Counted from the first letter of the stretch, positions 1 to 6,446 are shown. The stretch: DNA of 7,474 nucleotides from Acetobacteraceae bacterium (GCA_027306955.1 DAHUXX010000044.1:1-7474); one strand, 5' to 3'. Notes: generated by a model not told the origin, from the letters alone. Program-made: numbers and translations.

Positions 1-231
1 GTCGATCGCGACCCTCGCCTCCGCCTCGCGCGTGAGCGTGAGCGTCGCCGAGACATTGCCGCGCTTGAGCCTCGCCGCGGCCTCGCGCAGCGCCGGCTCC
101 AGCATGTCGCAGCCGGGTGGCATGCGCAGGCGCAGGTCGAGCCCGCGCCCGTTCACGCTGCGCAACTCCCAGACGAAACCGTGGCCGGCGACAGAGCCGT
201 CGGCGCGCCCGAACCCCGTCATCGATTGCAC
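1..231 (-). CDS. yicC: YicC/YloC family endoribonuclease, amino-terminal part (cut by window edge)
   Basis: Seen: 77 codons read leftward from a GTG at 231 and leave the window still open. The product begins V-Q-S-M-T-G-F-G-R and continues with WELRSVNGRGLDLRLRMPP, the typical opening of YicC proteins (M-x-S-M-T-G-F, then the R-S-x-N-x-R-x-L-D motif). Known: YicC-like proteins are cytoplasmic RNA-binding endoribonucleases; E. coli YicC has been linked to small-RNA turnover. The usual full length is about 290 residues, so roughly three quarters is missing here. Start choice: GTG 231 fits the family's start, while ATG 222 has an AGGG eight bases upstream and is nearly as likely. An in-frame ATG at 315 would add 31 low-complexity Arg/Gln-rich residues and is less likely. 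Neighbours: in many alphaproteobacteria it follows mltG; here two opposite-strand genes separate them. Confidence 0.9.
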   Translation of the reverse strand, partial: MQSMTGFGRADGSVAGHGFVWELRSVNGRGLDLRLRMPPGCDMLEPALREAAARLKRGNVSATLTLTREAEARVAID

Positions 232-350
232 CCTGGCGGGCCGCGCCTCGCGTGTCTGCGTGCCCCGCGATTGCCTCCGAGATTGCGTCGCGAGCGCCGA
301 TGCCGTCTGCTGCATGGCTTCTTGTATCAGCACGGATGCCGAGGCCCAAC
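232..350. promoter_or_regulatory. Divergent spacer between yicC and the short-chain dehydrogenase gene
   Basis: This 119-bp spacer must carry start signals for both outward-facing genes, but nothing in it is strong. On the minus strand, TTGGGC (344-349) and TACAAG (321-326) are 17 bases apart and could form a weak promoter for yicC. Transcription would then begin near 314, which would exclude the in-frame ATG at 315 as the yicC start. On the plus strand no convincing -35/-10 pair was found. The only clear plus-strand signal is the ribosome binding site GAGG at 341-344, six bases before ATG 351. Confidence 0.25.
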
Positions 351-1157
351 ATGCGGTCCGCACTCATCACCGGCGCGTCGAGCGGGATTGGCGCGGCGCT
401 GGCCGTGGCGCTGGCCGGCCCTGACGCCACGCTGCATCTCGGCGGCCGCGACGAGGCTCGCCTGGCCGCCATCGCCGATGCCTGCCGCGCCCGTGGTGCC
501 ACCGTCGCCACCTGCGCCGCCGATGTCCGCGACGAGGCGGCGATGCGCGCCTGGGTCGGCCGCGCCGGTGGTGCGGGGCGGCTCGACCTCGTCATCGCCA
601 ACGCCGGCATCTCCGCCGGCACCGGCATGGGCGGCGCCGAATCGGAGGCGCAGTCGCGCGCGCTGTTCGCGGTGAATCTCGACGGCGTGCTGAACACGGT
701 CTGGCCGGCGCTGGACCTCATGGCGCGGCAGGATCCCGGTGCGGACGGGCGGCGCGGCACCGTCGCCGCCATTGCCTCGATCGTCGCCTTCATCGCGGCG
801 CCCGGCGCACCCGCCTATGCCGCCTCCAAGGCCGCGGTGGATGCCTGGGTGCTCGGCCAGGCATCCACCGCGCGGCGCGCCGGCATCCATCTCGCCAGCG
901 TCTGCCCCGGCTTCATCGCGACGCCGATGACCGCGGGCAACCCATACCCGATGCCCGGGCTGATGCCGGCGGAGCGCGCGGCGGGGATCATTCTCGCGGG
1001 GCTGGCGCGCGGGCGGGTACGCATCGCGTTCCCGTGGTGGATGGCCGCCCTTGCGCGCGGCGTCGGGGTGCTGCCCGCGTCCTGGGCCCTGGCATTGCTT
1101 GCCCGCCAGGGAGGCAAGCCCGGCTTTTCCGAGCCAGGCTTGCGCGATCGCGGCTGA
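351..1157 (+). CDS. Short-chain dehydrogenase/reductase (SDR), classical type
   Basis: A 268-residue, probably NAD(P)-dependent oxidoreductase; the substrate cannot be told from sequence. Seen: Rossmann motif TGASSGIG at residues 7-14, NAG at 84-86, and the full catalytic tetrad Asn109 (in VNL), Ser143, Tyr156 and Lys160 (YAASK). After it comes PGFIATPMT (186-194). Residues about 223-250 are hydrophobic (IAFPWWMAAL...SWALALLA), a tail seen in one group of proteobacterial SDRs that may touch the membrane or the dimer interface. Start: ATG 351 has GAGG six bases upstream and puts the Rossmann motif at the usual distance; an in-frame ATG at 336 would add only five residues. The next gene begins 37 bases downstream on the same strand, so the two probably form an operon. 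It is not a FabG copy: sequence and tail differ from the true FabG in this window. Confidence 0.93.
   Translation: MRSALITGASSGIGAALAVALAGPDATLHLGGRDEARLAAIADACRARGATVATCAADVRDEAAMRAWVGRAGGAGRLDLVIANAGISAGTGMGGAESEAQSRALFAVNLDGVLNTVWPALDLMARQDPGADGRRGTVAAIASIVAFIAAPGAPAYAASKAAVDAWVLGQASTARRAGIHLASVCPGFIATPMTAGNPYPMPGLMPAERAAGIILAGLARGRVRIAFPWWMAALARGVGVLPASWALALLARQGGKPGFSEPGLRDRG
833..872. repeat. Perfect 16-bp inverted repeat with 8-base loop inside the SDR gene
   Basis: Left arm 833-848 (CGCGGTGGATGCCTGG) and right arm 857-872 are exact reverse complements; the loop is 849-856 (GTGCTCGG). It lies just after the YxxxK active-site codons and encodes the AVDAW and QASTAR segments. The mRNA would form a very stable GC-rich hairpin within the coding region. 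No function is known; it may be a chance result of GC-rich coding or the relic of a small inverted duplication. Confidence 0.85.
1087..1141. repeat. Cluster of three overlapping inverted repeats at the end of the SDR gene
   Basis: Three possible stems are seen. CCCTGGC (1087-1093) pairs with GCCAGGG (1105-1111). GCTTGCC (1097-1103) pairs with GGCAAGC (1113-1119). AAGCCCGGCT (1116-1125) pairs with AGCCAGGCTT (1132-1141) with one mismatch. The first and second stems interleave, and the second and third share bases, so an RNA could not form neighbouring stems together. The cluster ends 16 bases before the SDR stop and about 40 bases before the hydrolase ribosome binding site. It could act as a switch-like leader or transcript stabiliser, or be a by-product of GC-rich coding. 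Confidence 0.4.
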
Positions 1158-1194
1158 GCGGCCAATTCGGCGCGAACGAAACAGGGAGCCGACC

Positions 1195-2055
1195 GTGCAG
1201 AACACCAATTCCGGCATCCACCACCTGAGCGTGGGCAACGCGACCGTCACCGCGCTCAACGACCTCGTGTTCGAGGCCGGCACCGGCGTCGTCGCCGGCA
1301 TCCCGGTGGAGGAGGCGGAGACGATCCTGCGCGCCAATTTCCGCCGCATGCCGGCGCGCATCTCGGTCAGCGCCTTCCTCGTCACCGTGGGCGGCCAGCA
1401 CATCCTGGTGGACAGCGGCGTCGGCGCCAACATGGGCGGCGGCCAGGTGCGCCCGCGGCTCTCGCGGCTCGGCATCGACGCCTCCGCGATCCGCACCATC
1501 CTCGTCACCCACGCGCACGTGGACCATGTGAGCGGCCTGATCGACGAGCACGGCGGCGCCTATTTCCCCAACGCCGAGATCGTGATGCACGAGGCCGAGG
1601 CCGGCCACTGGCTCGACGAGCAGAAAGCAGCCGCAGCGCCGGAGGCGGCGAAGGGCGCCTTCGCCGTCGCCCAGGCCGCGCTCGCGCCCTACCGCAACCG
1701 GCTCAAGCTGGTGAAGGACGGGCAGGAGGGCGCGCCCGGCATCCGCGCCCAGCACTTCCCTGGCCACACGCCCGGCCATAGCGGCTGGCTGCTCGACCAG
1801 GGCAACGACGCGCTGCTGATCTGGGGCGACATCGTGCATCTGCCGGGGCTGCAGTTCCGCCAGCCCAAGGCCGGCATGGTGTTCGACACCGATGTCGAGC
1901 TTGCCCGCAGCACGCGCGCGCGCGTCTTCGACATGGCCACCGCCGACAAGCGGCGCGTCTGCGGCATGCACCTCGACTTCCCCGCCTTCGGCCATGTGGT
2001 GAAGGCGAGCGAGGGCTATCACTTCATCCCCGAAGTCTGGATGCCGACGGCGTAG
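1195..2055 (+). CDS. Metallo-beta-lactamase-fold hydrolase, OPHC2/lactonase-like
   Basis: A 286-residue metal-dependent hydrolase, predicted cytoplasmic because no signal peptide is seen. Metal ligands are visible in the family order: HAHVDH at residues 106-111 (His106, His108, Asp110, His111), His191 in GHTPGH, Asp212 in WGDIVH, and His259 in GMHLDFPAFGH. The HLDFPAFGHV segment followed by GYHFIPEVW resembles the subfamily containing methyl parathion hydrolase, OPHC2 and some lactonases, rather than true beta-lactamases or glyoxalase II. The natural substrate is probably a lactone or ester; this is inferred. Start: GTG 1195 is preceded six bases upstream by AGGGAG (1183-1188), and the next in-frame Met is far inside the fold. 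It lies 37 bases after the SDR stop, so co-transcription is likely. It converges on mltG with 12 bases between the stops. Confidence 0.92.
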   Translation: MQNTNSGIHHLSVGNATVTALNDLVFEAGTGVVAGIPVEEAETILRANFRRMPARISVSAFLVTVGGQHILVDSGVGANMGGGQVRPRLSRLGIDASAIRTILVTHAHVDHVSGLIDEHGGAYFPNAEIVMHEAEAGHWLDEQKAAAAPEAAKGAFAVAQAALAPYRNRLKLVKDGQEGAPGIRAQHFPGHTPGHSGWLLDQGNDALLIWGDIVHLPGLQFRQPKAGMVFDTDVELARSTRARVFDMATADKRRVCGMHLDFPAFGHVVKASEGYHFIPEVWMPTA

Positions 2056-2071
2056 CGCCGGCGCGCGCTAC
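2052..2071. terminator. Palindrome spanning both convergent stop codons; possible bidirectional terminator
   Basis: GTAGCGC (2052-2058) and GCGCTAC (2065-2071) are perfect inverted arms around CGGCGC. Each arm carries the TAG stop of one gene: the hydrolase stop (2053-2055, plus strand) and the mltG stop (2068-2070, minus strand). The middle also contains the palindrome GCGCCGGCGC (2055-2064). Being symmetric, the hairpin would form in transcripts from either side. No T-run follows on either strand, so classical intrinsic termination is doubtful. It may only slow polymerase or mark the 3' ends. Confidence 0.45.
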
Positions 2072-3027
2072 TTCCCGCGGTTGAGCGCCCGCCACTTCGC
2101 GACGTTGCGGTTCTGCTGCTCCAGCGTCGCCGCGAAGGCGTGGCCGCCGGTGCCGTTGGCGACGAAATAGAGGTCCTTCGTCGCCAGCGGATGCGCCGCG
2201 GCCTCGAGCGAAGCGAGGCCGGGCGAGCAGATCGGCGTCGGCGGCAGGCCCTTCACGCGATACGTGTTGTAGGGCGAATCGAACCTCAGGTCGGCCTCGG
2301 TGAGCCCGGCGCCGTCAGTCGATTTGCCGCCGGAGATCGCGTAGGCAACCGTCGGGTCGGATTGCAGCATCATCCCGAGGCGCAGCCGGTTGACGAACAC
2401 GCCGGCGATACGCGCCCGCTCGCCCGGCACCGCGGTCTCGCGCTCGACCATGCTGGCAAGCGTCACCAGCTGTTCCGGCGACGCGAGCGGCAGGCCTGGC
2501 GCGCGGGCGGCCCATACCTTGGCGACGGTCACCCGCATCGCCACCTCCGCCCGCACCAGCAGCGTTTCGCGCCCCGTGCCCAGCGTCACGTCATAGGTCT
2601 GCGGCATCACGGCGCCCTCGGGTGGCACGCGGACAGGGCCGGCCAGCACCTTGCTCTTTTCCAGCTCCGCCGTGATCTGCGCGGCCGTCAGCCCCTCGGG
2701 GATGGTGATTTTGTGCTGCACCGGGCTGCCGTGGCGCAGCACGCCCAGCACCACGGCCAGGCTCGCATGCGCGGGGAAGGCAAACTCCGCGGCTTGCAGC
2801 GGGCCCTGCCGCGCGGTCAGTTCCGCCGCAGCGCGGAACACCAGCGCATTGCCGATGACGCCCTGGCGCTGCAGCACGGCCCCCACGGAGGCAATCGTCC
2901 CCGGCGGGATCACCACGTCACGCGCCTCGGCGAGCGGCCCCGGCCCGCGGTAAATGTGGCGCGCATACCATGCCCCGCCGCCCGCGACCGCCGCGAGCAG
3001 GACGAGCGCCGCGATCAGCCAGCGCAT
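2068..3027 (-). CDS. mltG: Endolytic murein transglycosylase MltG (YceG family)
   Basis: A 319-residue inner-membrane enzyme that cuts nascent peptidoglycan glycan strands and so sets their length. Seen: an amino-terminal membrane anchor (residues about 3-20, LIAALVLLAAVAGGG), a LysM-like region, then the YceG domain. The catalytic glutamate is Glu195 in ASMVERET, followed by the conserved LQSDPTVAY (221-229), YNTY (253-256), LPPTPICSPG (261-270) and YFVANGTGGHAFA. The family usually has Asn before the last Pro-Gly of the LPP motif (NPG); here it is Ser, a mild change outside the catalytic Glu. Length is normal. It starts 12 bases after the fabF stop and is probably the last gene of the fab transcript. 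In many alphaproteobacteria yicC comes next; here a plus-strand gene pair intervenes. Confidence 0.96.
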   Translation of the reverse strand: MRWLIAALVLLAAVAGGGAWYARHIYRGPGPLAEARDVVIPPGTIASVGAVLQRQGVIGNALVFRAAAELTARQGPLQAAEFAFPAHASLAVVLGVLRHGSPVQHKITIPEGLTAAQITAELEKSKVLAGPVRVPPEGAVMPQTYDVTLGTGRETLLVRAEVAMRVTVAKVWAARAPGLPLASPEQLVTLASMVERETAVPGERARIAGVFVNRLRLGMMLQSDPTVAYAISGGKSTDGAGLTEADLRFDSPYNTYRVKGLPPTPICSPGLASLEAAAHPLATKDLYFVANGTGGHAFAATLEQQNRNVAKWRALNRGK

Positions 3028-3039
3028 GCGCCCCCCGGC

Positions 3040-4302
3040 TTACGCGGCGCGCTTGAAGATGATGGACGCGTTGGTGCCGCCGAAACCGAAGCTGTTGGAC
3101 AGCGCCGCATCGATCTTGCGCTGCTGCGCATGGTGCGCCACGCGGTCGATCACGCTCTCCTGGCTCGGGTTGTCGAGGTTGAGCGTCGGCGGCGCGATCT
3201 GGTCGCGCACCGCGAGCACCGAGAAGATCGCCTCGACCGCCCCCGCGGCGCCGAGCAAGTGCCCGGTCGCGGACTTGGTGGACGACATCGCGAGCCCCTT
3301 CGCGGCATCGCCGAAGAACCGCTCCACGGCCTCGAGCTCGAGGTCGTCGCCGAGCGGCGTCGACGTGCCGTGCGCGTTGACGTAGCCGATCTGGTCCGGC
3401 GTCATCCCGCCGTTCCGGAGCGCCGCCCGCATGGCGCGGAAGGCGCCTTCGTGGTGCTCGGCGGGCGCGGTGATGTGGTGTGCGTCGCCAGAAAGGCCAT
3501 AGCCGCCGACCTCGGCGTAGATCTTCGCGCCACGCCTCTTCGCGTGCTCGTATTCCTCGAGCACCACCACGCCCGCGCCCTCGCCCATGACGAACCCGTC
3601 GCGGTCGCGGTCCCAGGGGCGCGACGCCCTGGTCGGGGTGTCGTTGAAGCCGGTGGAGAGCGCACGGCTGGCGCAGAACCCGGCGATGCCGATCTGGTTC
3701 ACCGCCGATTCGGCGCCGCCCGCCACCATCACGTCGGCGTCGCCGAAGCTGATCAGCCGCGAGGCATCGCCGATCGCGTGCACGCCCGTCGCGCAGGCCG
3801 TCACCACGCTGTGGTTCGGGCCCTTGAAGCCGAACCTGATCGAGACATGGCCGGAGGCGAGGTTGATCAGCGCCGAGGGGATGAAGAACGGCGACAGCCG
3901 GCGCGCCTTGCCGGTGTAGGCCTGCACCGAGGCCTCGTAGATCGTCTCCAGCCCGCCGATGCCGCTGCCGATCATGACGCCGGTGGCGCAGCGGCCGTCC
4001 TCGTCCTCGGGCATCCAGCCCGAGTCCTCGACCGCCTCGGTGGCCGCCACCATCGCGTACTGGATGAAGCGGTCCATCTTCTTGTGGTCCTTCACCGGGA
4101 TCCACTCGGCGACGTCGAGCTTGCCGTCGGCCTTGGCGCCGCGGGGAATCTCGCCCGCGATCTTCGCCGGCAGATCGCCGACATCGAAGGACTGGATCGC
4201 CCCGATACCGCTCTCACCCGCGATCAGCCGCTTCCAGACATGCTCCACCCCGAGCCCCAGCGGGCAGGCGATGCCCATGCCGGTAACGACCACGCGTCGC
4301 AT
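3040..4302 (-). CDS. fabF: Beta-ketoacyl-ACP synthase II (FabF)
   Basis: A 420-residue cytosolic condensing enzyme that elongates acyl-ACP with malonyl-ACP in type II fatty acid synthesis. Seen: thiolase-fold start MRRVVVTGMGIACPLG; nucleophile Cys170 in TACATG; catalytic His311 in NAHGTSTPLGD; Lys343 and His348 in STKSATGHLLGAAG; and the carboxy-terminal GFGGTN loop at 406-411. The Cys-His-His triad is complete and the length is typical. Start: ATG 4302 matches the family beginning and is preceded by GGGGGAG about five bases upstream. The frame stays open further upstream through acpP only as an out-of-frame shadow. It lies 26 bases after acpP and 12 bases before mltG, so it is clearly within one transcription unit. 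Confidence 0.98.
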   Translation of the reverse strand: MRRVVVTGMGIACPLGLGVEHVWKRLIAGESGIGAIQSFDVGDLPAKIAGEIPRGAKADGKLDVAEWIPVKDHKKMDRFIQYAMVAATEAVEDSGWMPEDEDGRCATGVMIGSGIGGLETIYEASVQAYTGKARRLSPFFIPSALINLASGHVSIRFGFKGPNHSVVTACATGVHAIGDASRLISFGDADVMVAGGAESAVNQIGIAGFCASRALSTGFNDTPTRASRPWDRDRDGFVMGEGAGVVVLEEYEHAKRRGAKIYAEVGGYGLSGDAHHITAPAEHHEGAFRAMRAALRNGGMTPDQIGYVNAHGTSTPLGDDLELEAVERFFGDAAKGLAMSSTKSATGHLLGAAGAVEAIFSVLAVRDQIAPPTLNLDNPSQESVIDRVAHHAQQRKIDAALSNSFGFGGTNASIIFKRAA

Positions 4303-4328
4303 CCCGTCTCCCCCGCCGGCCGCCTGGT

Positions 4329-4568
4329 TCAAGCGGCCTTCTGCTTCTCGATGTAGTCGATCGCATCCTTCACCGTGCTGATCTTCTCGGCCGCGTCCTC
4401 CGGGATCTCGACACTGAACGCCTCCTCGAAGGCCATCACCAGTTCCACCGTATCGAGGCTGTCCGCACCGAGGTCGTCGATGAAGGAGGCTTCGGGTGTC
4501 ACCTTGCTCTCCTCGACGCCGAGCTGCTCGACCACGATCTTCTTCACCTTGTCGGCGATCTCGCTCAT
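4329..4568 (-). CDS. acpP: Acyl carrier protein AcpP
   Basis: A 79-residue acidic cytosolic carrier that holds growing acyl chains on a 4'-phosphopantetheine arm. Seen: MSEIADKVKKIVVEQLGVEE start, helix II motif LGADSLDTVELVMAFEE with the phosphopantetheine attachment at Ser37, and the EIPEDAAEKI segment typical of bacterial ACPs. It uses many Glu and Asp codons, as expected. ATG 4568 is the family start; the preceding bases read GGAATCAAAGAG. A 155-bp gap separates it from fabG, longer than any other gap in the cluster. With a promoter candidate in that gap, this suggests acpP has its own transcript in addition to read-through, as is known in other bacteria where ACP is made in high amounts. 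Confidence 0.98.
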   Translation of the reverse strand: MSEIADKVKKIVVEQLGVEESKVTPEASFIDDLGADSLDTVELVMAFEEAFSVEIPEDAAEKISTVKDAIDYIEKQKAA

Positions 4569-4677
4569 CTCTTTGATTCCGTTCTGTCTGTTGGTCGCCT
4601 TTGTCGCCCAAGGATGGCCTGGACAACGCGTCCTTACCCGACGACGACGATTCCGTTGCAGCCTCGCGGCGGCGCGG

Positions 4678-4706
4678 CGCTTAGCACACGCATCCCAACC
4701 CGCCAA
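4678..4706 (-). promoter_or_regulatory. Candidate promoter of acpP
   Basis: On the minus strand, TTGGCG (4701-4706) and TAAGCG (4678-4683) are separated by exactly 17 bases. They lie just downstream of the fabG stop and would start RNA near 4671, giving a leader of about 100 bases before acpP. The same -10 hexamer with the same spacing occurs before fabD, which strengthens both calls. The -10 is far from the E. coli consensus, so this remains a pattern-based proposal. No clear intrinsic terminator was seen between fabG and this site. Confidence 0.4.
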
Positions 4707-4723
4707 CGGGGGCGCGAACGGGG

Positions 4724-5476
4724 TCAGATCATCGCCATGCCGCCGTTCACGTGCAACGTCGCCCCCGTCACCCAGCCGGCCTCGTCGCTGGCGAGATACA
4801 GTACCGCCGCCGCCACGTCCTGCGGAGTGCCCAGCCGGCCGAGTGGGATCGCCTGGGAAAGCTTCGCCTTCTGCTCGTCGGAGAGCGCGTCGGTCATCGG
4901 GGTGGCGATGAAACCTGGCGCCACCGCGTTCACCGTGATGCCACGGGAGGCGACTTCCTGCGCCAGCGCCTTGGTCATGCCGATCAGCCCGGCCTTGGCT
5001 GCGGCGTAGTTCGCCTGGCCGGGATTGCCCGTCGCGCCAACAATGGAGCCGATCGAGACGATCCGCCCGGCGCGCCGCCGCAGCATGCCCCTGAGCGCCG
5101 CGCGCGCCAGACGGAACGGGGCGGCGAGATCGACCTCGAGCACCTTCGCCCAATCCTCGTCCTTCATCCGCAGCGCCAGCATGTCGCGCGTCAGCCCGGC
5201 GTTGTTGACCAGCACATGCAGCGGTCCCGCCTTCGCCTCCGCCGCCGCCACCAGCGCGTCCGGCGCCGCGGGGTCCGCGAGATCGGCGGGGCAGACATGC
5301 GCGCCCGCGGCTCCCGCCATCGCGCCGATCTCCTTCGCCAGCGCCTCCAGCGCATCGACGCGGGTACCGGAGAGCACCACGCAGGCCCCCCGCGCCGCGA
5401 GCGTCCGCGCGATCGCCGCCCCGATCCCACCCGAGGCGCCGGTGACCAGCGCGGCTTTGCCATCAAGTTTGAACAT
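4724..5476 (-). CDS. fabG: 3-oxoacyl-ACP reductase (FabG)
   Basis: A 250-residue NADPH-dependent SDR that reduces 3-ketoacyl-ACP to 3-hydroxyacyl-ACP, the first reduction of each fatty acid cycle. Seen: TGASGGIG at 12-19, NNAG at 91-94, Ser144 (SIGSIVG), Tyr157 and Lys161 (YAAAK), PGFIATPMT at 187-195, and a carboxy terminus VTGATLHVNGGMAMI typical of FabG. Odd point: the usual catalytic-tetrad Asn is replaced by Asp116 (VLEVDLAAPF, codon GAC). Ser, Tyr and Lys are intact and the setting is canonical, so it is still very probably the functional FabG. Start: ATG 5476 has AGGAAG (5483-5488) six bases upstream. That binding site overlaps the fabD stop codon, so the two genes are likely translationally coupled. 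Confidence 0.97.
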   Translation of the reverse strand: MFKLDGKAALVTGASGGIGAAIARTLAARGACVVLSGTRVDALEALAKEIGAMAGAAGAHVCPADLADPAAPDALVAAAEAKAGPLHVLVNNAGLTRDMLALRMKDEDWAKVLEVDLAAPFRLARAALRGMLRRRAGRIVSIGSIVGATGNPGQANYAAAKAGLIGMTKALAQEVASRGITVNAVAPGFIATPMTDALSDEQKAKLSQAIPLGRLGTPQDVAAAVLYLASDEAGWVTGATLHVNGGMAMI

Positions 5477-5486
5477 CGCTTTCTTC

Positions 5487-6446
5487 CTAAAGGATTTTCA
5501 GCAGGTCTTCGACCTCTGCGGGCGTCCCCGCCGAGACTGCCCTCGCGTCCGGCAGCAGCCGCTTCATCAGGCCGGTGAGCACCTTGCCGCTGCCGAGTTC
5601 GACGAAGGAATCGACGCCCAGCGCACCCATGGCCAGGATGCTCTCGCGCCAGCGCACCGTCGCCGTCACCTGCTCCACCAGCAGCCGCGCGATCTCGGCC
5701 GGCTGTGTCACCTTCGCCGCGGTGACGTTGGCGACGATGGGCACCAGCGGCGCGCGCGGCGGCGTCTCGGCCAGCGCCTCGGCCATCGCGTCCGCCGCCG
5801 GCGCCATCAGCGCGCAGTGGAACGGCGCGGAGACCGGCAGCTTCATCGCCCGGCGGATGCCCTTGGCCCTGGCGATCTCGATCGCCCTGTCCACCGCACC
5901 GGCATGGCCGGAAATGACGACCTGCCCGCCGCCATTGTCGTTGGCGACGCCGATCACCTCGCGCCCGCCCTCGGGCGTCGCCGCCGCCTCGGCGCAGACT
6001 TCCGCGGCCTGGTCGAGTTCGGCGCCGAGCAGGGCGGCCATCGCGCCCACGCCCGGCGGCACCGCGCGCTGCATCGCCAGGCCGCGCAGCTTCAACAGCC
6101 GCGCCGCGTCCCCCAGCGCGAACCCGCCGGCCGCCGCGATCGCCGCGTATTCGCCGAGCGAGTGCCCCGCCACCACCGCGGCCGTGCCCGCCACCGTCTT
6201 GCCGCCGTCGCGCTCCAGCACCCGCACCACGGCCATGGCGTGTGCGAGCAGTGCCGGCTGCGCATTCTCGGTCAGAGTCAGTTCCTCGGCCGGTCCCTCC
6301 GCCATCAGGCGCGAGAGGTGCTGGCCCAGCGCGTCGTCCACCTCCTGCAGCACCTCGCGGGCCGCGGGGAAGGCGGCGGCCAGGTCCTTGGCCATGCCCG
6401 GCGCCTGGCTGCCCTGGCCCGGAAACAGGAACGCGTGCACCGCCAT
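5487..6446 (-). CDS. fabD: Malonyl-CoA:ACP transacylase (FabD)
   Basis: A 319-residue cytosolic acyltransferase that moves malonyl from CoA to ACP, providing the extender for fatty acid synthesis. Seen: FPGQGSQ near the start (oxyanion-hole Gln11), nucleophile Ser96 in GHSLGEY, malonate-binding Arg121 (LRGLAM), and catalytic His210 (SAPFH). The carboxy-terminal GSGKVLTGL loop reads GSG where GPG is more usual. Length is slightly above the typical 310. Two adjacent ATGs are possible (6449 and 6446). The GGGAG binding site ends only three bases before the first and six before the second, so 6446 is preferred; the difference is one Met. It is the first gene of the minus-strand cluster, and its stop is 10 bases before fabG. 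Confidence 0.97.
   Translation of the reverse strand: MAVHAFLFPGQGSQAPGMAKDLAAAFPAAREVLQEVDDALGQHLSRLMAEGPAEELTLTENAQPALLAHAMAVVRVLERDGGKTVAGTAAVVAGHSLGEYAAIAAAGGFALGDAARLLKLRGLAMQRAVPPGVGAMAALLGAELDQAAEVCAEAAATPEGGREVIGVANDNGGGQVVISGHAGAVDRAIEIARAKGIRRAMKLPVSAPFHCALMAPAADAMAEALAETPPRAPLVPIVANVTAAKVTQPAEIARLLVEQVTATVRWRESILAMGALGVDSFVELGSGKVLTGLMKRLLPDARAVSAGTPAEVEDLLKIL

Noticed and set aside
351..1157. The SDR as a recent second copy of fabG
   Set aside because: Only general SDR motifs and the common PGFIATPMT segment are shared; the rest and the hydrophobic tail differ.
988..2022. A 344-residue minus-strand open frame across the metallo-hydrolase gene
   Set aside because: The plus strand encodes all metal-binding motifs of the hydrolase with a good ribosome binding site; the minus product shows no fold motif.
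1195..2055. The metallo-hydrolase as an antibiotic-resistance beta-lactamase
   Set aside because: It lacks a signal peptide, and the later motifs match lactonase/OPHC2-like hydrolases, not class B beta-lactamases.
2140..4356. A 738-residue plus-strand open frame across mltG and fabF
   Set aside because: It lies antisense to two clearly conserved genes, is full of Arg, His and Gly runs, and has no recognisable domain. It reflects third-position GC bias.
4640..4651. CGA trinucleotide run between fabG and acpP
   Set aside because: About four units only; too short to call a functional or variable repeat.
4569..5153. A long amino-terminal extension of acpP in its frame back into fabG
   Set aside because: ACP families start at MSEIADKVKK; the upstream translation is a shadow of fabG plus non-coding spacer.
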